Shown here piece after piece: positions 41,012 through 51,269 of a DNA stretch of 64,000 bases. Within the stretch, counting starts at the first letter, position 1. The number at the start of each line of letters is the position of its first letter. The position numbers were made by a program, and so were the translations under genes. The DNA is from Pochonia chlamydosporia 170 (Eukaryota > Ascomycota > Sordariomycetes > Hypocreales > Clavicipitaceae), in assembly GCF_001653235.2 (NCBI RefSeq), contig NC_035790.1, forward strand, positions 3,596,001-3,660,000, given 5' to 3'. The notes under the pieces were generated by a model, which was given only the letters and a program-made list of their open reading frames with translations, made no database searches and had not been told where the DNA came from.

Positions 41012-43894
41012 CATACATGGGCAAAATTGTACAACTGTAGTATGACCTCAAACTACACAACAAATGTTGTATGAGCCTCATACTACAACTACACGTTGTA
41101 TTATGGTAGTATGCCTGTTGTACAACGTGTTGTATGCACGTGACATTAAAACGATGATCTGAAGTGGTGTTGAGTCTCCGAAACTTTGTTTCATCGCAAT
41201 AGCAACCACCTATCCCATCTCGTCGGAGTCAAAATCTAGCTCGACCTCCACTTCATTCATACCCTCAATCGCCGTGATTATATGTACAAGATCAATATGT
41301 CCGTTTCTCAACCAATTGCCGATACACTCAAGCCTTTCTAGGTTGTTTGCCGTCATCCGAAGCCTGTCCCACGATTGTGTACGACGAGCAGCTGAAAACG
41401 TTCGTTCTGGCTCTGCTGATGATGGAGGGATTGAGAGTATATCGATGGCCATACGATGGAGCCGCGGGTAGCGCTGTCGTTGTTCTGGTAAACACCACCA
41501 TTCCAGGGGAGTTAAAGGTTTGATCGAGATGGGCCTGGCATTAAGAAATAGCTGCACATCGTCCTCATCCGTGAGGTCAGCCAATTCAACCTGCAGAGAG
41601 AGCTTCAATCGATCCAGCTCGTTTCTCGGCTTATCTGGAGAAGGTAGAGAGCCATCAACCTGCATCGCATCCTCCTCAGGCTGAGTGAGTGGCATATTCT
41701 TATATTTGTCTTCCCAAATACGTTGTGTGGCATCGAGAGCTTTCTGATGCCACTGCTCCGGCCAGTTCTGGGTCAGATATCGCCTTCTCTTTGACGGATC
41801 GAGCAGCATCGCAGCAGCGTACACCGGAACGGTGTCCGTGAGCTCATAGTACTTGTTAAGGATGAACCACCCCATCTCAATGGAATGGACCATCCGAAGA
41901 TCTTTCCGCTCTCCGGATGAGTATAGATTCTACAGATAGATTAACTGCTTGTCCATCGCGCCAAAGGAATATTTGATCAGCCACAAACCTTCTGCTGTTC
42001 AAAAAAAGCGAGAATCACGTCCATCATCTCACGCGACTGAGATAGGCCTGCACGGTCGCCCTCAACCCACAAAGTGCCACTGTTGAATACTTGGAGAAAT
42101 TGGTGTGTACATCTCAGTATCTCCCAATCCCCATGCGTCAGAGTGTTGGGGCCACAGGCCTCATCGTGTTCATGTAAGAATTTGATGATCTCGTTCTTCT
42201 TCCGGATCGCTCGATCAATCATAAAGTACCACGATGACCACCTGGTATCGTTATCAATCCCTAGACTGATACCGATAGCTCGCTCCCATAAGTCATGATG
42301 GATTGGGCTGTTTCGGAGCCACACAGCGAGGTTATGGAGCTTCTCGAGTGCAGGGGTCGATCCCCAGCCCTCGAAGCCTTTCTGCTTGCCTTTGCCTCTA
42401 GCCCTTTCGGCAATCTCTCTTGGTCTCGCCCCATCTCCATTATTTTGCACCATCGGCACCCCCATCGCGGCGGAGAATACTTCGTATGGGTCTGCATCTT
42501 CGGCCAGATCAATTGCGTCAAGTGCGGCTTTAAGAGCGGCTTTAAGAGCGGCTTTAAGAGCCTCCTTTGACTTGGCTAGTAGGAAGGCTTGAAGGGCGAG
42601 GTTGAGGATATGATCGAGACACCGGATTCGGCAGGCAACAGGGTTGAAGTTGAACTAGTCATGATCAGCGTGTACTAGATCTATGGCTGGCGTTATTAGA
42701 CCTACATTGTACTCAGTCATCAAATGGTCTGATAACGCTCTTAACATAGTATCATTTGACGTAGCGTTATCGCCAGTATGATAGCCGATTCTGGTGGTAA
42801 TGCCGTAACTTCTGAGAACCCTGACGATGTGCACAGCTTGACACTCTCCGCTATGGCTGTACAATACTTGAGGGAGTCCTAGCAGAGCTTTCCGCAGCCT
42901 ATATTCACAATCAACCCATTGTGCACAGATTGCGAGATGTCCTCGACGCGCAGGTGATGTCCACATGTCCGTGGAGAAGTGTATCTGGCCGACAGCGTCT
43001 TGAATCGCCGTCTGGAGTTGCTTACGATACTCTACATAGTTCCTTTCAAGGAGGCGCACAAGCGTCCGTCGAGACAGCTTCAAGAGGTCTTGTATAGTAG
43101 GGTTGCCTGCTAACATAAGTTCTTGAAGTTCTGGCCACTCTGTTGCGCTCAATGATACTCTCCGTCGGGCGCAAAGAGCGATAAACGCCCTAATAAATCG
43201 TGGCTTATCAAAAGCTTGCCGGAGGGTTAGGTGCCTCGAACAGTGGACACCAACTGGTTGCATATACCTATCAATGGATGCTTGATTTGGACCATCTGTT
43301 CTCAAGGAATTGCCGTGGTTGCGAGACCATTCCTTCCACTCGGCTTTGTGCACCTTTTGGACATGCTCCTTCGCATTGCCTGTGTAGGCACTGCTCCAGA
43401 TCGGCTTCGCTTTCTGCTTCTCACAAGAGAGACAGTAGTGCAGAACCTTCTTATGTCTTTTTGTACCAACCTTCTGAATGATATGAGTCTGCTCGGAGCC
43501 CACTGGAAGTCGAAACAAGGTCCAGATGTTCATCTGGACCGGAGAATGTGTTGTAAAGACTTCCGAAGACCCCGTGGATGATGAGGCAGGAGTGGAGGAG
43601 ACCAGAAATGATGAGGCGTCAGCTACCGACATCGTATCAATCGACTTAGACAGAGTTTGGGGGTAAAAGTGATGCGCTTGAGCTGGCTATCTTGCTACGC
43701 GTTGCGTTGAAGAGTCATGGTGCGGTGGAGATGGGCCATAATCGATAAGGGAGAACAGTATATTGGACCAATCAGAGCGCGTTGTACAACAGTTGTACAA
43801 CAGGCAAAATGTGTAGTTGTTGTACAACAGATTCAGGGCCGTACTACACAACGCGTTGTACAACGCGTTGTACGTACAATTTTGCCCATGTATG
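41012..43894 (-). mobile_element. Complete hAT-superfamily DNA transposon (2,883 bp)
   Basis: The ends are perfect 21-bp inverted repeats beginning CATACATGGGCAAAATTG, flanked by the 8-bp duplication CCCTGAAC. Subterminal regions (41033-41140 and 43780-43880) are dense in GTTGTACAAC/GTTGTA words on both strands, the usual binding platform for hAT transposases. One open transposase gene lies on the minus strand. With perfect duplication, perfect ends and an open transposase, the element looks young and potentially autonomous. Confidence 0.97.
41210..43632 (-). CDS. hAT transposase
   Basis: Exons 42706-43632, 41989-42654 and 41210-41929, with introns of 51 and 58 nt: 2,313 nt, 770 residues. 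The N-terminal BED-type zinc finger has Cys67, Cys70, His90 and His95 (YCLSCEKQKAKP ... HVQKVH). The catalytic core has HFSTDMWTS (Asp222) and HTGDNATSNDTM (Asp288), then CLDHILNLALQAF. The C-terminal hAT dimerisation domain is WWCLPEQRQRYPRLHRMAID followed by SIPPSSAEPERTFSAARR. A short AL(K/D)A repeat, coded by repeated GGCTTTAAGAGC units (42528-42566), sits in exon 2. No frameshift or stop is seen. The protein is a cut-and-paste transposase acting on the 21-bp ends. Confidence 0.93.
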
Positions 43895-43902
43895 CCCTGA
43901 AC
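43895..43902. repeat. hAT target-site duplication, right copy (CCCTGAAC)
   Basis: Identical to 41004-41011. After it, the host reading frame resumes at 43903. Confidence 0.97.
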
Positions 43903-44339
43903 ATGACTGTGCTCAATGCAGTTACGCCCAGCTTCGACAAGGTGCCTGCTCCGTCGGCCGCTTGGAACAATGCCTACGAGGTTGACACCGGCAATGACTT
44001 CACACTCGAGATTGCTACTGATAGTGCGTCTACCGTTTTCTTCTCTCGGAACTTCCGCTTTTGCTAATCTGTGCAGACAACTTCTTCGTAGGATTGGCTA
44101 GCTCTCCCGATGGTAGCTCCAGCGTTCCGACAGCCACTTTCAAGCCTGAGCCTGGTAACCAGTATCAGATCCAGCCAGTCAACACTTACTATGTTACATA
44201 TGGCTCTACGTTTGCGGTAGGCGAGCTATTGGATGTTGCAAAACTTCCAAAGCAGGCACTGCAGATTGACTTTACGATCCGCGGTCCTACGGTTACGATT
44301 AACCACACGCCCGACGGCAAACTTGTTATCGCCAAGTAG

Positions 44340-45332
44340 GGAGCATACTGCTCTGGATTGGAGGATTTAACAATCACCAACCAAGGCGCAAACAATAGCG
44401 TTGGAAGATGGCGTCCCTGTAGTCGGGGTTTCATAATAGCCGGTTACATTTCAAACGTTATTATGACGACGCATGTGTATATAGAGGTCACAAATGGGGG
44501 AAACTGGTAGCCAAAGGTCTAACAGTGGTTACTTCGTTAGAACTTGTCATTGCAATATCACTAGTCATTACACACGTCGTTGTTGAACAGAGTTCTGCCT
44601 CTATTCGCCCAATGGAGCTTCCACTACGCTCGGGAGGTTCATCACCTTGGCATGTACACCTAGAAGCTGCGGTCGGCGCTCAAATACGGCGTCTCTTTCA
44701 GACCAGACTGTAGCACGGAGGAGCCACTGCATATATCCAATCTAGAACGGAGGGAATTTCAATTGCTACTTTGCCAAGCGCTCATGTCGCTGGCAATCAA
44801 CACTCGATATGATGCACAACCCCAGCTGATGATGCCTTGTCTTGGCACTCTGTAGCACAAGGAGTGGCTTAGACAACGCTTGTGTTCATGGCTGGCGCCT
44901 AATGATACCACCACGGAGCCTATTTATAACTGTTGTGTTTCAGATGAGTCTGGTGGGATGACTACAAGAACCTCTTATCAGAGAAGAGAAAGTGATTACA
45001 AAACTAGGTTATTTATCAATCTACTCATAGCTCCATCACAATGCATACGACTGCAGACGACAACTGCAATGACTTTATGCATGTTGGTCGAAAGTGTCTG
45101 ATGCGTATTTGAGAATGGCGCCGCCAGGAGGTCGTGATGAGTTTACATGGGAAAACACCAGGCACACTGAACCAACAAAACTTGCTGTCAAGTCGCTTTT
45201 GTGAATCACACATGTACGGAAACACCCCGGGCACTGCCCTGCAAATGTTCTCTTCCCATTATTTCAAGATCCCAGCCAATCTTTATTTCCATCGCATCAA
45301 GGCTCGGAAACCTTGTTGATCGGTGCATCGCA
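44340..45332. other. Intergenic, no gene seen
   Basis: About 1 kb between the split paralogue and the dynamin-like relic. Only short frames without motifs. Confidence 0.5.
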
Positions 45333-46720
45333 ATGGTGGTCTCACTAGACTCTTCTGTGTTAAATCAACTCCACACTGTTGAGGCGAGAAAGCTGTATAA
45401 GCTTACAGACAAACTCATCATATGCGGCGTTAGCAAGCTTGTCAACCTCCCACAAATAATCGTGGTTGACGAACAATCAGTAGGGTAAATCATCCGTTCT
45501 AGAGGCTATTTCTCATGCCTATTTCCCTATCAAGGGCAACCTCTGTACTCGCTTTGCAACAGAACTTGTCCTTTGTCAGGGAAGCCAGACTCAAGTTGAA
45601 GTTAGTGTTTAATTTGACGATAAGTCCAAGAGGCCCCAAACGATACAAAGAGTTAGATTCCGCGAAGAAGACCCTCCTGACGTTATTAAAGAGGCCGAAG
45701 AATCCATGGAGATAGCTGCTACCGGTAGAGACTTTTTCCAAGCATATTTTGCGCCTAGAAATTGGAGGGCTAAATATGTATCCACTAACCCTTGTGGATC
45801 TCCTGGGACTATACCAAGCAGAGACTGCAAACTAGTCCATACGAGGCAAGGAAACGTTCCACCAGCTTGTGGAGAGTTATATGAGGCGAAAAAAAAGCAT
45901 AAATCTGGTTGTAGTTACGGCTAGCAACCAGATAGCATATCACATTGCTTTGAGAACGGCCAAGGTACATGATCTAAATCTCGAACGGACCCTTGGGGTT
46001 ATTACTAAGCCTGATCTAACACGGCAGGGAACATCCAAGGAACACAATTACATTTAATTGGCGAGAAATCAAGAGAGCGGACATAGGCCTAAAATCGGCT
46101 GGCACGTCTTGCGTAATAGAGCAGAAGATAAAGATGCCGTTAAAAGTGGTGACGGTACCAGAATAAGCTTTTTTAAAACAACTGCCTGGGCTACAATTCC
46201 AAGAGCTGATCGTGGAGTTAACGGTCTACGCAAGAAACTAAGCAAGGCGCTCTATAGCATTCGGCAAAACTTGTCTGGTGTGATCGACGATATAGAAAAA
46301 CAGCTTAGGGCGAGACAAGAAGAGCTTTACCAGCCGGGATTGTCAAGGTTAACTTCTTAGGAAATGTGATCCTTTCTTCTAAACATATCACAAAGGTTTC
46401 AAAAGCTGGCATGGGATGGCATCTATGGCCGATATAATGATCCTTTCTTTGGCGGTATATTGAATACCGAGCGCAAGTTACGGGGCTAGTTGAGAAATCT
46501 CGATCTTGCTTTAGACTACGTGCTAACGACAAAGGGATCCATGTTAATTATTAAGCTAGAAAACTATTGGGATAGTAATCTGCCTGAAGCGCCAGAATTC
46601 CTTGAACCTTTTCTTGAAGAGCATGCTTACAACAGTTGCTCGCTAAACTTAAACTCTAGAGATGTTATAAAACTAGACTTACGACGCTTTGTACTGCCGC
46701 TTTTAGCTATAGTAACTTGA
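45333..46720 (+). pseudogene. Dynamin-like (Mx-type) GTPase relic
   Basis: Homology to fungal dynamin-like GTPases can be followed across at least three frames. From ATG 45333: KLYKLTDKLIICGVSKLVNL, IIVVDEQSVG, then a one-base shift exactly in the P-loop, after which GKSSVLEAISHAYFPIKGNL and CTRFATELVL are read. Next come RFREEDPPDVIKEAEESME, INLVVVTASNQIA, RTLGVITKPDLTRQGTS (the TKPD G4 motif), then after a stop GWHVLRNRAED, LRKKLSKALYSIRQNLSGVI and DDIEKQLRARQEEL. Weaker remains of the stalk run to about 46655. Several stops and shifts make it non-functional. The DLPG (G3) segment could not be found. The 3' end runs into AT-rich DNA. Fungal proteins of this group are dispersed, fast-evolving and of unclear function. 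Confidence 0.85.
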
Positions 46721-48073
46721 GCGCGAATTACCTACTGCTTAGTAAGCTTATATATAGCTCTTCTAAGCTACCCTACGTTTATTCTAGTTACTATAAGCTA
46801 TTTCTAACTTTAAATAGCTTAGAAATAGCTTTAAGTAACTTAGAGTAACCTATAATAACTATATAGTATATAGGTAAAGTTGCTTATTGTAAGGGACTAG
46901 CCTAGGGGCTTCTGTAAACTAGTATTACTAGTAGTAATTTTTCTTATAAGGGGAGAAAAGAAGAGAGAAAGGTAAGCTTAGCTTTAGTAAGCGCTCTTAT
47001 AGGGTCTGCCTAAGCTCTAGAAAAGACCTATAGTAGGTTCTTAGGTAGCTCTTTCTACCTACTTATCTTCTTTTTTCTTAAGATTTAAGCGTTACCCTTA
47101 AATTTATAACACTTATACTTAAGAGCCTAATAAGAGAATTACAAAAAGAGAACCTAGTATTTTTTATTTAATCTTCTAGCTAGTATATAGATAAAAAAGA
47201 GACTTTTTCTCCTTTAGCTAGAAATTTAACTAATAGATTTAACTATAATCTTTTTCAAATATAGCTAATTAGTTAATATATTTATTACTTATTTACTTTA
47301 TCTTTTATTAATTAAGAGTACTTTTCTTTAATACAAATTATATCTTTTAAAGTGTAAGGCGTGATTGGCATTGTAACTATAAGAAGAAATGTATAAGATA
47401 ATAGTCTAACTTAGGTCCTAAAAGGTGTAAGAACCTAACCTAACTTAGCTCTAAATGTGCTTCTAATATATTCACTAAACCCTACCTAACTTAGACCTAG
47501 ATACCCTATAGGTTCCTAAGGTAAACCTAGTTTAAACCTAGTTCTAAGGTATTAGAAGTAGCTCTACTTAAATCTAGTCTAACTTAGGTCTAAACCTATA
47601 CTTAAAGAGTACCTAAATTATATAGAACTTCCATATATAATAGAATAAAAGATTAACTAAATTAAATAAGATTTAGTCTTAAATATATTAGGACTTAAGT
47701 TGCTTAGTTATCTAATAGTATTTAATTCTAGCTATATTTCTAACCTAATTATACTATATACTTATGATACCTAACATAAAGATATACTAGTAAATAATAT
47801 TACTAGTATCTTTTTAAAAGACTAAAGTAATCAGGAATTAAATACTATTTAATTTAAGAGCTTTTATAAACTCTAACTACTTAAATTAAAAGAAAGTAAT
47901 ATAATTTAGATTATATTACTTATAAGCTTATATAAGTATAGAAGAAAACTTTATATAAGCGCTTATACTATAATAATACCTTAGAACTAGTTACTTCTAA
48001 AATAAAAAATAGTAATTATAATTAATTTCTTATAAATTACTTACTCTAGGTATAATACTATATTAAGACTACT

Positions 48074-48101
48074 TTAGGGTTAACCCTAACCCTAACCCTA
48101 A
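48074..48101. repeat. Interstitial telomeric sequence, TTAGGG facing CCCTAA
   Basis: One TTAGGG is followed directly by TTAA and three CCCTAA units. The centre (TTAGGGTTAACCCTAA) is a perfect palindrome. TTAGGG is the usual telomere repeat of filamentous fungi. Confidence 0.85.
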
Positions 48102-48282
48102 TAAGAGAAGGTTTAAAACTTTTTACGTTTAAACCTTCTTCTTAGTAATTCTTTCTTTTCTAAAAAGAAAAGGCTTAGTAGTTATTGCTTTTTTAGCCTT
48201 TTGTTTTTTAACTTTTTCTTTTAGTATTAGCTAAATCTCTTAAATTAGTCTATAAAAGAGAGTTATTTTCCCCTTCTTTCGC

Positions 48283-48313
<31 letters not shown>
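48283..48313. repeat. (TTAG)n microsatellite
   Basis: Nearly eight TTAG units inside the AT-rich block. Confidence 0.95.
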
Positions 48314-49489
48314 AGCAGATAGTTTGTTAGCCTAAAATAAACACACCTAAGAGCTTAGAGTGGCCCGCGTAATACCTCACATACACGCAGCTTATTAGCA
48401 ATTCAGTCTAGATTATTAGTTTCCTTTAGTCTAAATAGTTAGAATCCTTCTAATTGCCTAGATTAAATAGTATTTAGTCTTTAATTACTTCTATCTTTCT
48501 AAAAGACTTTAGCAATATTATTTAGTAGTATACCTCTATAAGATATGGCTATTAGCAAAGAAAGGTGCTCTTAGTTAATAAGAGATTTAGTAAATAGCTC
48601 TAGTTAAGAAAATTGCAGTTAAGTCTATTAATTAAATGTCTAGCTAAAGGGGAAAGAACCTCCCTTTTATCTGTGTGCTAGCTATAAGATTAAATAAAAA
48701 CACTAAGTCCCTTTTTCCTATCCACTTATTAGACTCCCAAGTGTGAGAAATTCCGCCCACATAATAGTATTTAATTTAATTAGTTTTTTTCTTAATTCTG
48801 TAAGAGTCTTTAGCTATTATGCGATGCTTCTATAGCTACTGTACACTTAGCTCCCGTTTAAAGATCTAGTTCTTTCTAATGTGCTGAGAGTAACGCATGC
48901 GCGAGCGGCCTAATAAAGCAAATACTTAACATTAAAGGGGTATTTAACCCGAACGAGATCCCTATCCTAAGCTGCCCACCTAACCCAGGTTTGTGGATAG
49001 CTGCAAATATTTATATAAAGTCTAGTATACTTAGAAGAATACCATCGCAAGTTAAGCCCATTATTACGACCTAGTTTACAGGTTATTTGTAGGCTATAGA
49101 ATAGGCTAGTTATAGAGACTACTCTGTAGGAGAAATATAAACGTGCACAAAATAACAGTTAGAATAATAACTAATAGAAAGGCGCTTAGTTAAGATAAGT
49201 AAGTATATATAATACTAACTACTAAATATAAGTATCTTTAATACTTACTTCTAAGGTAACTAGTACTAGTAGTATATAACCACCCTAAATTTTCTCTTTC
49301 TTACATAGCTCTTAGTTTTTAGCTTTTAATATAGTAATCTTTAGCATAATTCTAAGTAATACTTTAAGAAACTATACTAATTACTAGTTACAGTCTATAA
49401 TCTATTACTAATGTAATATCTAACCGCTTAGATTAACCAATATAATTGTCTCTGCTAATATAAACCACGCCTGGTTTATCTCTAGGGAA

Positions 49490-49965
49490 TCCTAGCCGTT
49501 ACTCGCATAGGCCTTGAGGAGTGCAAAAGCTACAGCCTCTCCTCTGGCAGTCAGAAAGCCTTCTGCACTTGTAAGGTCTGCATGTACTGCCGGGCGCAGC
49601 CGTAAGCCGGGGGCGTGGTGGCCTCTTTTCAACCGTATGAGGGGCAGGGGGGGGAGGACGCCAGGTGTGTCTTCCTTCCCACCTGCTCAGAGGGCGGCCG
49701 GGAGCAGGGACGTCCAAGAAAGGGGTGCGATTAGGGAGCAGAGTCAGACCACGGAGCTGAGGGAGAGCAGTGGGGGTAGTACGGAGACGACGGATAGGAC
49801 GGAGAACAGGGTTGGGAGGGTCAGGACGGGGACGACCGACAGGACGGGGAGGAGGGGGGCGAAAAGGGTTAGGAGGGGCAGGAGGGCGAGAATGGGGATA
49901 AGGGAGAGAAGGGGGATAGGGACGAGGGAGAATAGCAGGAGGCTTATTATTCTCGTTATCACCTC
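49490..49965. other. GC-rich island and purine-rich strand bias inside AT-rich DNA
   Basis: From 49490 the sequence switches abruptly to GC-rich. From 49735 the plus strand is almost all purine (GGGGA/GGACG/GGAGA units). A 161-codon plus frame (49514-49999) exists but is low-complexity Arg/Gly/Thr, so it is probably not a gene. The minus strand of the first part encodes a Cys-rich stretch (CRPYKCRRLSDCQRRGCSFC) that I cannot assign. Confidence 0.7.
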
Positions 49966-51269
49966 GTTTCTAAACCTAGTATTAGCAACGCTACTTTAGA
50001 ACACATATTAAAGGGGTTATAAAGAGCAAGATTAACTATAGAGACTTACAAGAATATTAAATGCTAGAATGTTCTTTTTACTCTGTGTATTTAAGCTAAT
50101 ATTGCTTGCATCTTTCTAAGTAAACTATTAGTATAGTTACTAAACTGCAAGCAAAAATAACCTACAAGTATAGCTATATTACAAGAGAATCTAGCTATAG
50201 GGATAATAGCATTAACGCTAAGAGCAACTATCCAGCACATGTTAATTATAGAGATATATTATATTATTCTAAGACTCACAAGCTAAAATAGTAGCAATGC
50301 AAACCATTTTACTGTAATAAGACAAGTAGATAAGTTATGTATAGTAGGCTTAATAATAGTTAATTAAGAGAATTAACCTATTACTATTAGATAAGAAATA
50401 TCTAGTGCTAGAATAAAAAGAGTAGACTTCTTATATATCTTTTTGTAACTTAATTTTTATTTTATGATTAATATTAATATCGCAAGTAACTTCTTAATTA
50501 CTACTTAGCAGGTATTAATAAGTATTATTCTTTAAGTCTTAAATCTTAGTTATGAGGGAATAATTCTATTGTATCTGGGCACTGGGTAGTCTGACCATCT
50601 ACATAACTATAAAAGCGCGCAGCGCGACTTTTCTAAATGCTTAGCAGTCTATTATTATCTAGTTTTAATAATTACTGTGCTTTAGTCTAGTGTTAGTTTG
50701 TGGTAATCTAGCATAATAGAGCGCTTAGAGTTATGCTATATTAGCTAAGGCTAGTCACTTGACTTCACCACTTCAAAACGAGCTGAGGCGTTATTTTAAA
50801 ATACGTACCTGGGTATAGTAAAGACTCAAAATTACTTAATCAGACAAGTACAAGTCGTCACATACCGCGTTATATGCGAAGATACATTGAGACCCGTCGC
50901 CGTAGACTTCGATGTGTGCAAATTTGAGCACCAGACTCTTTACAACATCTTAAACTGGTGCTTGTCCTACTTCACGGCGTCTGGAGGCCAGGCGCAACAT
51001 AGTGGGATAAGACATCTAGCAGGGATCAAGTCCTCCGGGGCAAACATGGATACAAATGTTGAGTACTTTGTCTGCGTCTTTGGCCACTCCAACGGATCGA
51101 CCGATGAAGTGAAATGGTAATAAGCAGTGGACAATCCATTTCCCTTTAGAATATCCCTCACAGCGTGCGTGACCTCGCAAATTTGTGTCTGCATTACGTC
51201 ATACTGCATTGTAGAAACCATGAATCGTTCAGCAAGGCTCCTCAAATCCCACTCTGCTACACAGCATCA

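Larger units (their letters stand above)
40700..44339 (+). pseudogene. Uncharacterised fungal gene split by a hAT transposon
   Basis: Coding parts are 40700-41011, 43903-44023 and 44077-44339 (a 53-nt intron precedes the last). Taken without the transposon and one copy of the 8-bp duplication, they total 696 nt, a multiple of three with no internal stop (231 residues). So the only visible lesion is the insertion, at about codon 104. The product is a paralogue of the gene at 38793-39678: it starts MPNKFTIVINNNTGSPQNYN, has GTVTPGTTLN at the break, and ends with FKPEPGNQYQIQPVN and TVTINHTPDGKLVIAK. Function unknown. As it stands, translation from 40700 would run about 20 codons into the transposon and stop (41074). 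A TATATATATAG about 120 bp before the ATG suggests the promoter is still present. Confidence 0.85.
46721..50870. other. AT-rich, gene-free block (RIP-like)
   Basis: Base composition changes sharply to very high A+T, with TA steps throughout, and no coding frame except in the embedded GC-rich patch at 49490-49965. This is what repeat-induced point mutation (RIP, C-to-T at CpA) leaves in filamentous ascomycetes. What it was before cannot be read by eye. It holds a short telomere-type array and a (TTAG)n run. Confidence 0.8.

Noticed and set aside
49514..49999. 161-codon plus-strand frame in the GC-rich island
   Set aside because: Low-complexity Arg/Gly/Thr from a purine tract; no gene signal.
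50611..50632. Imperfect GC-rich hairpin between A and T runs
   Set aside because: Short inverted repeat with a bulge in AT-rich DNA; no neighbouring gene to terminate.
50967..51245. 92-codon minus-strand frame (SLAERFMVSTMQ ... IPARCLIPLCCAW)
   Set aside because: Looks vaguely coding, but I could not tie it to any family, and it lies at the edge of decayed DNA; not claimed.
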